NCBI GenBank assembly: GCA_022539475.1
Contig: VCMS01000029.1
Coordinates: 310,001 to 374,000 of the forward strand
Length of the DNA: 64,000 nt
Reading direction: 5' to 3'
Source of the DNA: Gracilaria domingensis
Lineage: Eukaryota; Rhodophyta; Florideophyceae; Gracilariales; Gracilariaceae
The notes under the pieces are model-generated. The model was not told the origin of the DNA and ran no database searches. It worked only from the letters and a program-made list of their open reading frames with translations. Each line of letters starts with the position of its first letter. Positions within the stretch are counted from its first letter, which is position 1. A program made the translations under genes and the position numbers. Below are positions 10,077 through 22,037 of this stretch, piece by piece.

Positions 10077-11114
10077 TTGTCATCAAAGCACGATGTTCCC
10101 CGATCCAAATGCTCCATTGGTAAGGAAAAGATCTGCAGAAAGCTCGTCAATCTCCAGTTTTCCTTCGTGTCCTACTTGCGGAAGCACCCCCTCTTAAGAA
10201 ACACATTGAAGCCAGTGACACGCAAGAGATACAACGAAGCGCTGCACAGCTCTCAGAAAGTACTTTCGACGATCCCCCCGACTATCACAGAATTGAACAA
10301 GAAACTTTTGGACTTTATTGAGGAGTCCTTCAACGATTGCGAATCGAGAGGTGTAAAGCAAAAAATGTCCAACCTGGTCTTTGCTGTACATATAATCGCG
10401 CCAGCCACCAAGAAAAAGCTTTGCCTTTCAACAAAAGTATTAGACGGCTGGAACAATGCCAACCCATCCAAGTCCTCCGTACCGCTCACAAAGCAGTTCG
10501 CGTACGCTATTACGGGCTGGCTTTTAGCCGACAATGAATTCAAGGCCGCTGCCGCTTTACTACTCCCATGGAGCGGCTGCTTACGTGCCAGAGAAGTCTT
10601 GAACTTGACATGGGAGCTCGTCGCTCTACCGGGTGATCCTAGAGTTTCAACTTTTAATCAGGGAACGGCAGGCGTGTGCGTCAAGGATAAAAAAACCGGA
10701 CCATTTCAATTCGTAGCGTTGACAAAACCAGAATCAATCAACGCTCTCAAAGTTCTCCACAGCAAGTTTTACAATTCTGGAGCTGGATCCCAAAACCTTT
10801 TGTGTATGTCCTTTACCACTTATGCTAAAAAAATTCAACAGGCATGCCGAGAGCTTGGTATTGAAATGTACAGGATAACAACTCATTCCGTCCAAATTGG
10901 AGGCGCGCTACACGACTATATTAATGGAAAAACTGCAGAAACGATTGCCATAACTGGAAGATGAAAATCATTGTCCTCTCTCCGGCATTACCTCACAAAT
11001 GGCCGAGCCTGGATTATGAATCTAAAACTCAACGCCAAATCTAAACTATTACTAGAGAGATACAACAATCTATGGCAATCTGCGTGTGAAGCATCAGCGC
11101 ACGGCAGAACCTAG
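10077..11114 (+). pseudogene. DIRS-like tyrosine recombinase (copy A)
   Basis: Tyrosine recombinase/integrase of the retroelement. The first catalytic Arg is in CLRAREVLNL. The H-x-x-R box reads HSVQ in THSVQIGGAL, so the second Arg is replaced by Gln. The final segment GR-stop-KSLSSLRHYLTNGRAW has a TGA at 10962-10964 where a Trp is expected, followed in frame by the Tyr-containing tail to the stop at 11112. Lost Arg and premature stop before the nucleophilic Tyr make it inactive. A homologous but shorter copy lies at 41523-42338. Confidence 0.65.
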
Positions 11115-11269
11115 CTCAAGCTTTTTGCTTTTGAAACGGGTTGGGCAAGATTCTACCTGTTACTCACACGTAAGGAGTGAACAATCTTCACTGCGATGCA
11201 TCTTACTCAGTGCATCTGTCAGCCTGCCTGTAGGCTGACACTGCCTTTACCAAAAGTTTCAAACAAAGT

Positions 11270-11604
11270 TTGAATGTTCTGGCCACGAAAAGTGTGCAGT
11301 AGTAAAAAGCGGTATTGCTACCGACTCGCGGCAGGCCGACATTGAGTGTACTCACAAGATTACATTCGACGTGCATTTGCGCATACGTCATGGCTCAAAG
11401 CTCTTGCTCAGAGCTCTTGAATGGAACATAGGGCGAGCCAACCTCGACTACGTCATCATCGACAGGACGGTGCTCCAATCCATCGGATGTGACAACAAAA
11501 CCATACTGGCCGCTGCTTGCGACAAGCATGATGGCGTAATCTGTCGATATTTCCCGTACTTTGGTCCAATACATTTACTACCAGACAATACAGTCCAGCA
11601 GTAG
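11270..11604 (+). pseudogene. retropepsin-region fragment of gypsy A
   Basis: Frame ending at the TAG of 11602-11604. A segment reading FDVHLRIRHGSKLLLRALEW, then VIIDRTVLQSIGCDN and AAACDKHDG, matches in style the C-terminal half of aspartic proteases of this gypsy group (I/L-G-R-x-x-L-x-x-[IL]-G). The DTG/DSG active-site half is not seen upstream, so it is a partial domain. The assignment rests mainly on position before the RT. Confidence 0.4.
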
Positions 11605-12207
11605 ATGTCTAATAGTTCTGGTTCCCGACGGAACTAGACTATTCTCACAGATGTAACCGTCGACTCCGGCTCTCGGTAGAGCTGTATCCGGCCAAAACTG
11701 TCGATTCCACTTCCAGGATAGGTTGATGTCAAACGCATGTACGCGCAAGGTACTGCGTGGTTCTTTAACGTGCTTTTAGTAGTTGCAGCGCAAATGCTGC
11801 GCGGTCTCCCGCTCCGCTTCGCGAACGAATTGGATCTAAGTTTCTTTACTGATAGTTGATAATGATGATAAGATGGTGATAGAGAAGTTAGCTATCTGTT
11901 CTAATAGCTCCTCTTTTATACTATTCCCAAACTTCTCTCCTGTTGCGTGTCATTCGCGGACAATGAACACTTCATTTTGTTCTCAAATGTTTCCTGTCAT
12001 TACCAGTACCATAAACTTCATAGAACGACTTATCATATCTAACAAATAATTATATAGTTTTCTGTAATTACCTGTCCCACATTGCGTTGCAACGAAATAT
12101 ATTAAACCGTTGATTGATATAGCTTCGACATTATCAATATCCAGCAGGCGCTAGAAGCAGACGCTAAAAGACGAAATGTTGACACCAACGGTACAATCGC
12201 TTCAGTC

Positions 12208-13894
12208 ATGAGTACCGGAGTGTATCACAGCACAGCCACTGAAGCGGATGACGGTCTTGAGGACCCCCAAGTGTACATCGATCTGGGCGACGATGAGCCA
12301 GAGGTCCTTGATGAGGCACTTGCTAAGCTCGTTAATGAAGCGAAAAGCAATGGAATGTCTGATGAGGGAGCCGAGCGCCTTTTGGAAATGATGGACGAAT
12401 TCAAGCCGGTTTTTGAATGAGGCTGGGGAAATCCGACCCAGCCATCGTGCCGCCGATGAAGATCAAACTCGATCCTGACAAGCGGCCAGTGAAGGTTAAA
12501 GCTCGTCGGTATCTCGCACCGCAGCGCGCCTTCTTGAAAGCTTACACAGCAAAACTGGTTGAGTTGGGCATATCTATACCCAACCCCCAAGCGAAGTGGC
12601 AGGCAGCGCTGTTGTTTGCACCAAAGATAGGTTCGAAAGCACACTTCCGCTGTGCCATCGACCTTCGACCGGTCAACGCGGCGATCATCAAAGAATCATG
12701 GCCCATGCCACACTTGGACTCGGAAGTCTTGGACTTCGCAGGAACCAAGTGCTTCGCAGTGATAGACTTCGTGCATGGATACTGGCAGCTACCGCTCGAC
12801 CCAGAGTCGTACTCTGCTTGCGGTGTCGTATGCCCTGATGGAACTTAGTCCTCAACCCGAGAGATTCCAGGTCTCACTAACGCTGCGGCCCACTTTCAAT
12901 CATCTGTGGAACCGCTATTCAAGGAGCTCAAAGCTCACCTCAAGGCCTGGATTGACGACTTAATCTTCATACGAAGGACGAAGAATCTCAGTTGTGTGTG
13001 CTGCGACGCTTCCTCGAGATATGCGAGGAGAATAATCTGTTGATTTCTGCTAAGAAGAGTCGCCTTTTTGCAAAGGATATCAAATGGTGCGGCAGGCTTG
13101 TGAATGAAGCAGGGTATACTATGGACCTCGCTAATGTCGAGGCACTCAGAGACATGCATGTCCCGGAAACAGCAGAGGAAGTATGTGAGTTTATACACTG
13201 CTGCCGTTGGATGGCTACTGCCATTCCTGACTTTGATAGAAGAGTAGCGCCATTGAACGCAATCTTAGAATGGAACTATGCAAAGGCGGGTAAGCGAAAG
13301 AAGAGAGCGATCAAGGGAATGCCAGTGCGCGACCTGTCTTGGGGCCAAGAGGAAACACAAGCGTTTGAGAATTTACAAGACGGTCTACGCAATGCAGTGT
13401 ATCTGTCATATTCAAGTAAGGGGAACGTAATCTATGTCTTTACCGATGCCTTGAATAACCACTGGTCGGGTGTTGTGACTCAAGCACATCCAGACACGCT
13501 CAAGAAACCATTCGCTGAACAGGAGCACGAGCCTCTTGCATTCGTCGGTGGTACTTTTAAGGTTGCTCAAACTAATTGGAGCACATATGGGCAGGAGGGA
13601 TATGAAATCGTTAAGACATTTGACAAGCTCGACTACCTGTTTCTAGACGAACACCCCGTGCATGTTTTTACCGGCCATAGGAACCTATTATTCGTCTTCG
13701 CCCCTATCGCTTTGCAGCACTCACTCAGGCAGCACGTTGTAGCCAAGATACAACGATGGGCATTGTTTTTGTGTCGTTTCAAGTATATTATAGAGCACAT
13801 ACCGGGAATTGAAAACATCTTCCCGGATATACTGACGAGATGGACACGGGGATACCGTGTGAATGCGCTCTCGACCAAGAGGATATGCAGCTAA
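12208..13894 (+). pseudogene. gypsy A reverse transcriptase and RNase H
   Basis: Three frames together give one polyprotein: 12208-12420, 12417-12985 (with a TAG at 12846-12848 in the middle) and 12992-13894. RT landmarks are FRCAIDLRPVN, FAVIDFVHGYWQLPL (first Asp) and KAWIDDLIF (YxDD equivalent). Then come the connection and RNase H: VFTDALNNHW (Asp), YGQEGYEIVKTF (Glu) and HVFTGHRNLLF. The usual third catalytic Asp (TDHRNL) is Gly in the last motif. ENIFPDILTRW ends the domain. At least two frameshifts and one stop are visible. Confidence 0.75.
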
Positions 13895-14064
13895 GTGCAC
13901 AGCGCCGCACACATAACCCCCCCAACCAACAAGATTGAGTTGCCTGAGATTGAAGAATTTCAGCAAGAACAGGCCAATAGCAGACGCCCTGCGCGCCTCC
14001 GCGAGGTGCTGGCGGCTTATCACACGATGGCGCTCAAATATAGATTCCTTCAGGAGCCACAGAG

Positions 14065-15390
14065 TTGAAGCTAAAGGTGTTAATTCTACCGCACGCCGGC
14101 GCTATCGGTCACAGAGATTGTGATGCGACGGAGAGTATCGTACGCGAGAGCTTTGAGTGGAACGGAATGACCGCCGATGTTAAAAGTTTTGTCGACGGTT
14201 GCTTGCAGTGTCTAGCCACAAGAGCTGGCGACTGCATGCCGCGCCGACTAGGAAGTGCACTACATGGCGAACGGCCCTACGAGGTTGTTCATTTTGATTT
14301 TCTTTTTATGGAGGAGAGCGTCGGAGTGGAAAAATACATTCTCATTTTGAGGGACGATCTAAGCTCTTTTACCTGGCTGTGGCTATTTGCCAGCGCCACG
14401 AGCGATGCCGCAGCTGAAGCAGTTGTGACATGGATGGCCACGTTCGGTGCCATGGAATGGATGGTGTCTGATCAAGGAACACATTTCAAGAATAAGTTGA
14501 TGACAGCTATTGCGGAAGAACTGAAAATTAGTCATCACTTCACGACAGCGCATTCGCCTTGGGCTAACGGATCCGTCGAGCGGGTTTGACGAGAGGTAAT
14601 AAGAGCGTGTAGAGCTGTGCTCCATGAGTTTAGACTGTCCACGAAGGACTGGCCTGCAGTAACGGAGTGCGTTCAAAGCATTTTGAATCAGGCGCCGCTG
14701 AAGCGTCTAGATCCCCGGGATGGAGAGTCAAGAGTATATCGCTCACCACTAGAGGTGTTTACCGGACACAAAGGATCCAGGCCTCTTCTGAAATCATTAC
14801 CGCTGGAGAGGTATATAACTATCCCGACGATGTCAGAAGTAAGAGCGCGCCAGTTGGTCAATATTGATCGAACTCAAGATTCCTTGAATGACATTCATCG
14901 CGACGTGCACGAGAGAGTGACGGCACGAAGGAAAAGGACAATTGAGCTACATAATGCGCGAACAAACGTTCTGTCTACCAACTTCGAGGTTGGTGACTTT
15001 GTTTTTGTTCGGAAGGCGCAGAAGTATGGCCACAAGCTCGAATTTAGGTGGCGAGGTCCACATCAAGTCATCGGAACAAGATCAGACTGGGTGTACGAAG
15101 TCAAAGATTTAGTCAAAGGCAATAACGAAATTGTGCACGCAAGAAAAATGATTTTCTACCGAGCAGCACTGGATAACCAGGTCGTCGATCCTCAGCTCCT
15201 AGAGTATGCAGACACCCGGAAACAACGTACCAGAGTGCAAAATCTTTAGAAAGAATACGTAGAAAGGAAGTCGACATTCAAATTCTGACAGAATGGCTGG
15301 GACTGCCTGACCGAGTAGATCAGACGTGGGAGCCACTTGCTACGGTTGCAGAAGATTTACCTGGACTGTTAGAAAACTTTCTATGTACTA
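14065..15390 (+). pseudogene. gypsy A integrase with chromodomain
   Basis: H2C2 zinc-binding module (HAGAIGHRDC ... CLQCLATRAG), then a catalytic core with all three acidic residues visible: VVHFDFLFM, VSDQGTHFKN and AHSPWANGSVERV. A TGA at 14587-14589 immediately after GSVERV interrupts it; the same frame resumes (REVIRACRAVLHEF) to 15249. Near the C-terminus RWRGPHQVIG resembles the barrel domain. After a frameshift at about 15240, a chromodomain follows with WLGLPDRVDQTWEPLATV (15280-15350). In chromoviruses this module recognises chromatin marks and guides insertion. Confidence 0.75.
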
Positions 15391-15400
15391 ATGGAGATCG

Positions 15401-16090
15401 CAAGCTCAAGGTAGAGGCAAAACATATCTATAACTTTTCTAACTGAAGTTTCTTGACGCCCTGCTAACTTTATGGGGCATTGTTGAGTATAGCAGATCTG
15501 CCAAAGGTCGGATGAAGACTGACAAATAATTAGAACGAAAGGTCGTTTGCCTTTCGTTTCACTGCGCGTTAACTACCTACGAATAAAGGCAAGGCCTGCT
15601 CTCTCTCCGGAAGGAGCCAGAACCATTCTGCCGATCATCTGTGTTCCTTGTTGATCTAGCTGCCATAGTGCTCAACACTTCCTTCCCCGCGCGGGCATTG
15701 TTGAACAAACTTTGTTGAACGTTAAACTTTTTATCTAACAACTTCCACCCTCTCCAACCCCGCTCCTTCATGCACATCTGATCTCCCACAAACTCTTACC
15801 GCTCTATTACGTGAGACAACAGCCAAATAGCATCAACGCTATGCATCTCCATTAAGATATATTCGCTCTCCTCTAGCTTCGAATTGTCTTCATTCCAAGT
15901 TCAATTCCTCTCAGAGAGTCCTAAACGATCTGCCAAATACCGCTCTTTTCTCTCTTCCGACACTTTCAGAGTCTCATCAGCATCACCCTTCTCACTCTCG
16001 CCCTCTGCGAGCATACCAGATGGCACATTGACAACACCAGTGATTTTTGATGATTTGAACTGAGTGGCTTTGCCGCGCTCTCCGTTCCTC
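15401..16090. other. no recognisable gene
   Basis: Sequence between the chromovirus and the pogo element. It may contain the chromovirus 3' LTR, but I found no matching 5' copy. No gene is supported here. Confidence 0.3.
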
Positions 16091-16644
16091 TACGATTGCT
16101 TTTTTCTGCGTTTTTCTTCTGGAGCCGCACGTTTTTGAGCAGTCACAGCGCTCTTGCGCTCGCGTTCAAGGCACTTTTTTGACGTTCTTCTTCGTGGTGC
16201 CACTTTCGTTTCTGCGTCCCGACTTCGCGTTCTTTCTTCTTCTGCTCGGCCTGGACCTTCTGTGCCACTCGTTCTGCTGCTTTCTTCTCCTTTTTTTCTG
16301 CTTCTCTTCTTATTCTTGCCCCGCCTTTTCTTCAGCAGCCTCCCGTTTTGCGATCAACTCTCCATGAGTATGATAAACAGCAGGAGCCTTTCTCGCAAGT
16401 GTTGTGCGACTCACGTTCAGCACACCGTTCTTCTACATCTTTGTTTTTGTCGGCGTTTGCTGCGTGACAATCTCCTTCACCCTCAGTGACCCCCCCAGAA
16501 CGAGACTTTTCACATCGTGAAGCTTTGTGGATGCACTTTTGTTTGTGCGGACTATATTTATTTTATTGTTTCATTCATTGGCGTCGGCTCGTCTCTGCGA
16601 TCTACGAAGCCGTTCCTCATTGGCCTCTGTCTTATCATTTCACT

Positions 16645-17985
16645 TCTGTTTAGCCCAAGAAAGAAATCGGAAATCCATCGGCGACATTCCTACTGCATCA
16701 AAGGCCTTCCTGACAACCGTGGGTGTCACAGCCCGGAAACCAACCGCGTCAAGTTTGAACTTGATTCTAAGCTCCCCGATATCGACAAATGCTGTTTTGT
16801 TCAAATGTTCGTATGTGGGCTTTACCGTTTGATTATAGACACTGTTGATAGTCTGGTCACAGCCCTATAAAACGTGGGACGTGTTGGCCGGGGTTTGGAC
16901 GACGTGAATATTGTTCGCTTTCGCTTTCTTTAACCAAGCCCAGCCGTTGCGCCATTCGTGTCCGTCCAACGGTAACAATATTTTCTTGTTCCCGACGTAC
17001 TTTGGCGCGTGGGTGCGAATGTGGTCTATGGCCAGATGAATAATATCTTTCGTCATGGAACCATTATCGGTTCCGACTTCAAAGCTCTCTTCGGGGTACC
17101 TTCCCTTTACTGCAAGCCAATGAGAAGTGCCGGTTTCGTCTTTAAAGATCTCGTCAGAAAAAGGTTCGAACCATCGATTCATTGTGTTCTTTTTCGCGAA
17201 CACGAAAAACGGCAGAAGCTTGTGTCCTGAGGCCGATGCAATAACAACCGCTGTAAGGTGTTTTCCATCGTTGTCTGCTTTCAACCGATAGCCGCCAAGG
17301 TGCGTGGGGACCCCGACGAATCCTTTTTCAGTTGGACTGTCATTTATCGAGACCTCTGCTTCGTCCAAGTTCCAGATACAATCAGGGTCATCAAGAATTC
17401 CTCGATTCTCTCCCTCGCAGTGCTTGAGCGCAATCACAAATGTTTCAACATGGTCTGGGTGTTCAGCAGCAAGCTTCGCCTCTTCTTTGTTCTCCAGCTT
17501 CCGCAAAGTCAAATCGCGGTGTCGGACTCTGAAACTACGGACCCAGTCATCAGTTGGGTACCCACCTGAGAATCCTTCGCGACCATCGTTCGCAATGTCC
17601 CGGGCGATCGCCCTCAAAGTTTCTTTCGAGACGGCGAAGCCATGGTTGGCAACTTCCTGAAGTCCGCGAACAATTATGCGCTCTTCCTGGTAGCTAAGAA
17701 CCGTACTATGGCCGCGCGTGAGCTCGTAACCACTGTCGTGGTATGGGATTTTTTCTGTTCGCACTCCTCCATGGACGACTTGATGCTCGCAACAGTTCCA
17801 ATGGAAAGGTTAGTGGATCGAGAAATGCTTCGAATGGCTACTTTGTTGTTCAAAAGATCAATCGCTCTCTGTCGCTGAATGCGTACTGTTCGTTGAAACG
17901 CATCTCGGTTCTTTAGAGTTTGAGTCTGACGTCGCATTGAAAACGTGACCACTGTTTGGTCTGGTTCAGAGAGCAGGTTGTGCAT
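16645..17985 (-). pseudogene. pogo/Tigger-type DDE transposase A
   Basis: Starts at 17985 with an N-terminal helix-turn-helix (QRQRAIDLLNNK ... SIGTVASIK). A frameshift near 17690-17760 follows, then a CENP-B-like HTH with YPTDDWVRSFRVRH and a DDE_1-type core: CIWNLDEAEVS (first Asp) and LLPLDGHEWRN (second Asp). A TAG at 16867-16865 interrupts TPANTSHVL; the same frame continues GCDQTINSVYNQTV, with the third Asp, to about 16645. A CAG-to-TAG change (expected L-Q) explains the stop. Downstream on the same strand (16630-16090) lies a Lys/Glu/Ala-rich, coiled-coil-like stretch that may be its old C-terminus. Role: cut-and-paste transposition; dead here. Confidence 0.75.
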
Positions 17986-19040
17986 CTCGCTTTGTGCGCA
18001 AAAGGAGCCTTAAGTAGTGAGTGAGAGTCGCCATCGTAGTTTGGAGGGCTTTATGTTTGAATTGTTCAGTAAATAGCCAAGATTGATCATGGATATGACG
18101 AAGGTGGCTCTGGCATGCACCTCCGCTGCTTGAAAGTGGCGCGGTTTTTGCAGCAAGTGAGCTCTCACGCGTTAAGCAATACGTGAAGACCTTCTGTGGT
18201 CTGTTGGCGTAGAATAGCGTGGGGCTAATGTAGGCTACGAGGCGAGTGTCCTGTCGATGTTCTGGGTGTTCAACATTAGCCTGTGTTCAACATTGCCGGC
18301 GCGGAGAAGGTATCTGTAACAAATGTGTCTTTTACTACACAGTTCGGATCTTTGCTTGCAAATTTTTTTAGTATAAACTTACTTTCATTGCATATCTATC
18401 TGTTTCTTCTGCCAGGTTCACGTATATGACGATAATATAAACCATTTTGCATGTACTGTGCAGTCCGTGACAATCGGAAATATTTGGAAATCGCGATTGG
18501 CGAGCCTACTCCGGCAAAAAAGCAGTCGATGCAAAGTGGGGTTCTTCACTCTTTCTTCCCAGATTTTGAGGTCTCAGAGCTTTTACGCTCATTGATATCC
18601 TCTTTGTAGCAAGATTCGAAAAGCCACGTCGTTTTCCACCGGTTTTACAAATTTGTAAGGTAGTCAAGAATGTTAGTCTCGAGCCATAAGACTTCAAAGC
18701 GTCAGAGTACCTCTCTGCAAAGCAATATTTGAGGCACCTAACACCCATTTATCAATTTTCATTAACTTGAAATCACAATTGTTTCATACTGCAACCAATT
18801 CCTATCTTACTTTGTACCCTATTTAAACGTTTTAGAAGTAGCTTTGTAGTGCTCTTCACACATTCTGCTCATGATGCAGTGGATTTAACATATAAAAGAA
18901 TATTCTATAACCGTCCTAACTATTCTTTGACAACCAGAGTACAGCTCGGCAAAGCTTTGCTTACAGCAAAAAAGTACTGAAAACAAAAGCTTTTGGTACC
19001 CTCATGAAAAAGTGCCTGATAATGCTGCCTCTCAGCATCA
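17986..19040. other. no recognisable gene
   Basis: About 1 kb between the pogo transposase and gypsy B. A minus-strand frame of 80 codons at 18506-18748 has no recognisable motif. The right end probably includes the 3' LTR of gypsy B, which I cannot delimit. Confidence 0.3.
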
Positions 19041-19087
19041 TGCGTACGTCTATCTTTCGACAAGGTCAGCCACTGATATCGCCGTCC

Positions 19088-20170
19088 TCAGCGACGATGC
19101 GCCAAAATGCGCTCGACCTGATACAAATCGGTATCAGCCGCAGGGTCCATGGGTACCGGCACAGCGCGTTCCGGTTGTGCCAACGGTGCAGGCTGTGATC
19201 GATGGGGCTTCGTATGCGACACGTGCACAACCGGATACGTTAGAATACGACGGGGGAATTCCAAACGGAGAGCATTCTTGCCAATCAACTCAAGAATGCG
19301 AAACGGGTGGAAGCGGCTGGCCGAAAGTTTTGCTGATGCCTGAGTCTTTGTATAAGAATCTTTGAAAAGTTTTCGGGACTCCCAAACTTCTTCACCAACC
19401 TTATACTGGGGTACTTTGTAGTGCAAACTAGCCTCCGCCGTCTGTCTCGCTTTTGCCAAACAATGTGCGTATTGGGCGTCTGACAAAACAGACGACAGGG
19501 GGTCTCGAAAATCTGTTGCCCCTTCCAACTTCGTCGAGGCCTAAAACAAGAGGTCAATAGGCGCTTTAGGGCTCCAGCCAAGATCAATGTGAAAAGGAGA
19601 GAAGCCCATATCCTCAGAAATGGCGGAGTTGTAAGCAAACCTGGCACTAGGAATCAATCTGTCACAATCATCCTGCTCATAGTTGCAGAAACATCGGATG
19701 TAGTTCTCTACCATGCGGTTCATGACTCCTGAGTCGCCATCTGTCTGCGGATGCCAGGATGAAGCCATGCGCAGATGGACGCCACACAGAGAAATTAATG
19801 ACTGCCAGAACTTGGAAATAAAACGTGGGTCTCGATCGGAGATGAGTGAGCCAGGCATACCATGATGAGGAAAGATGTGTGCGAAAAAGAGATACGCAAA
19901 ATCCTCCGCATCATCTGTTTCGTTGCAGGGAATGAACTGAACTCGCCGCGATAGGCGATGAACCCTAGTCGAAATAGCGTCAAAGCCTCGTTCGGTACGA
20001 GGGAGTCTCACTATAAAGTCCGTAGCAATCATGCCCCAACGACGCGTCGGTACTAGAAGGGCTTGTGGATCGTTCAGTCTCTGAACTGGATGTCTTTTTT
20101 GTTGGTGGCAAATGCGGCAGCCAGCACAATAACGTTCTACATCGTGGCTCTTGTGCTTCCAATGATAGTT
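19088..20170 (-). pseudogene. gypsy B integrase
   Basis: Zinc-binding remnant (HDVERYCAGCRICHQQKRH, about 20140-20080), then the core in frame 20032-19541: MIATDFIVRLP (Asp), LISDRDPRFISKFW (Asp), and WHPQTDGDSGVMNRMVENY. The catalytic Glu of the usual QTDGxTExxN is Gly in the last motif, so the DDE triad is broken. After a frameshift, frame 19528-19088 gives the C-terminal region with YKVGEEVW, FRILELIGKNALRLEFP and VVHVSHTKPH, the GPY/F-like end. No chromodomain was seen. Confidence 0.7.
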
Positions 20171-20181
20171 GGCAGGACGTG

Positions 20182-21841
20182 CTAACGTTTTCGCAAACTC
20201 GAAATGACCCCCGCTGAATTATCGTGAACGAGCTCCAGGACCGCACGACGCGCTTTTGATGGGACACATAGGCGACTTTCATACAAAAGACGGCATTCAT
20301 CTAGGCGGAACGATGGTAAAAGCGTTTCGATACGCTTACGGGACTTTGTGTCCCACGGCCAGACACCGTTCAAGACCGCAGCAATGGGGCCAAATGTTGA
20401 TCGGATGAGTATTCCGAAACTTCTCGTTGCAAGGCGTAGAAGGAACCCTTGGGTAGACATGACGTTTGTTACTTCCACGGGAAAAGGCACACGCGACAAC
20501 GAGTCGCCCAAGACGTGTATCTTTCCTTTCTTCGAGGTGACCGCACTGATATTAAATGAAGCGAGCATGTCCAACCATCGAGCCTCTCGCCGGTTCAAAT
20601 TCTTCTTCTTCAGGAAGTGCTCAATGACCTGAGTATCCGTAATAACCTCAAACGACAAACCTTCGAGATAACAGCGAAACCGCAGTAACGTAAATACAAG
20701 ACCAAGAAGTTCGGGCTCATTCGCCGTGTATTTCTGCTCAGCCGACGTCAATCGGCGAGACCTGTACGCGATAACGCGTTTATTCCCCTCGCCATCAAAC
20801 TGATTGAACGTCGCACCAACAGCGGTCTGGGAGGCATCGATGTGAACCCCAAAGGATTCATCCCAATTAGGAGGGACAAGCACAGGAGCGTTGACAAGCG
20901 CGGATTTCATATCGCGGAACGCAACATCAGTGGCATCGTCCCAGCCTGTATTCCAGATTTTTTCTGAGTAAGGCGCGTCAAAGGCGCCGTAGGTATAGAA
21001 AGTTCGGAGTAAACCGCCGAAAGAACTGCACCAAGCCCAAGAAACTTCGAAGCTCCGTAAGAGAGTGTGGAGTCGGCCAATTCTCAATCCCAGCAGTTTC
21101 CTCGGGATGAAGACGGATACCTTCGCGTCCGACAATTAGGCCGAGAAACTCTATTTTGCCCTTCAAACATTCACACTTCTTCGGCCAGGCATAGAGCTTG
21201 TGCTCATCGAGTTGGGTCCGAACGGAACGAATATGCTCAAGGTACCCCTCACAGGTCTAACTATAGATGAGGAGATCATCAATGTACAGCACCAGAAACC
21301 GATCAATAAAGTCATGCAACACACGATTCATGAAACCCTAACACGTAGCTGGAGAATTGCACAGCCCCATCGGCATAACCAACTATTCGAATTGCTCATA
21401 CTTGGTGTTGAAAGCTGTTTTCTCAATGTCACAAGATCTTAAGCGGATCTGGCGGAAGCCAGTCTTCAGGTCCAATTTCGAAAAGTAGCAAGACTTACCC
21501 AGCCTGTCCAACATTTCATCACAACGTGTGATTGGAGCCCTATTTCGCTTCGTGATGCGATTCAGTGCGCGGTAGTCGACAACGCCATGGAGCTCCGAGC
21601 CGTTCTTCACAAAGAACAACGGAGCGCGATAGGGAGAATAAGTGGGGCGAATCATGCCCGACTGCAGCAATTTGTCCACATAGTCACGAGCGGCCACCAA
21701 CTCGGCTGTGAAGAATTGATACAACGTGCGATAGGGCTGCCGGGCTCCTGTTTCAATCTCGATAGAATGCTCGACTGCACGTTCCCCAGGCAAAACTCGG
21801 TAAGGGAAACCTGAAAAGGTTTTCAGTAGATTTGCAGACAA
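20182..21841 (-). pseudogene. gypsy B reverse transcriptase and RNase H
   Basis: RT: FFVKNGSELHGVVDYRALN, YFSKLDLKTGFRQIRL (first Asp), then after a stop at 21383 MPMGLCNSPA and VLYIDDLLIYS (YxDD, near 21270). The thumb/connection segment is FLGLVQFFRRFTPNF. RNase H then follows in frame 21135-20182 with the four acidic residues: HIDASQTAVG, ANEPELLGLV, VITDTQVIEHF and LGDSLSR. Stops and frameshifts occur around 21383, 21250 and 20980, so no continuous product is possible. Confidence 0.75.
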
Positions 21842-21852
21842 GATAACTGGTG

Positions 21853-22037
21853 TAGTAATGTAATATGACCAACTTCATTGAAAAATATGTAAGTCTTTGT
21901 TTCACTGACATTTCCATGAGTGTGATTTTTTGAAAAAAATAAATTCCTCGAAAGTACCCTTACATTTTGTTGGAAGGCATCAGTATCATTTACCTCCGCA
22001 TGATGATTCAATGGCAATGGGTTTTGCTAGGGTTCAG
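21853..22037 (+). repeat. about 175-bp dispersed repeat, copy 1 (inside gypsy B)
   Basis: This stretch matches 34050-34235 over nearly its whole length (both contain atgaccaacttcattgaaaa, gtgattttttgaaa and gcatgatgattcaatg, and end ggttttgctagggttca). It lies between the protease linker and RT of gypsy B, a position where such elements have no extra sequence, so it is an insertion. Relative to the host element it is antisense here and sense in the other copy. No terminal inverted repeat or coding potential is obvious. Confidence 0.7.

Larger units (their letters stand above)
6910..11115 (+). mobile_element. DIRS-like tyrosine-recombinase retroelement, copy A (decayed)
   Basis: Gag-like, reverse transcriptase, RNase H and tyrosine recombinase modules follow each other on one strand, the order expected for DIRS-type elements. 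These elements integrate with a tyrosine recombinase instead of a DDE integrase. RNase H ends near 9788 and the recombinase starts near 10077, leaving no room for the DAM-type methyltransferase of classical DIRS1. Boundaries are uncertain: the left edge is set where the preceding gene's homology ends, the right edge at the recombinase stop. All modules carry stops or frameshifts. Confidence 0.65.
11240..15400 (+). mobile_element. Ty3/gypsy chromovirus-like LTR retrotransposon A (decayed)
   Basis: Protease-like, RT, RNase H, integrase (after RNase H, which defines Ty3/gypsy order) and a C-terminal chromodomain are all in plus orientation. The modules resemble a group I associate with oomycetes and algae. 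No Gag is recognisable, and I could not match flanking LTRs, so the ends are approximate. 11603-12207 has no recognisable coding content. Several frameshifts and stops show it is inactive. Confidence 0.65.

Noticed and set aside
16154..16489. 111-codon plus-strand frame, Leu/Phe/Ser-rich
   Set aside because: Antisense of the Lys/Glu-rich C-terminal tail of the pogo transposase.
17160..17180. ggttcgaacc resembling a tRNA B box
   Set aside because: No A box or cloverleaf around it; it lies in antisense of the pogo transposase.
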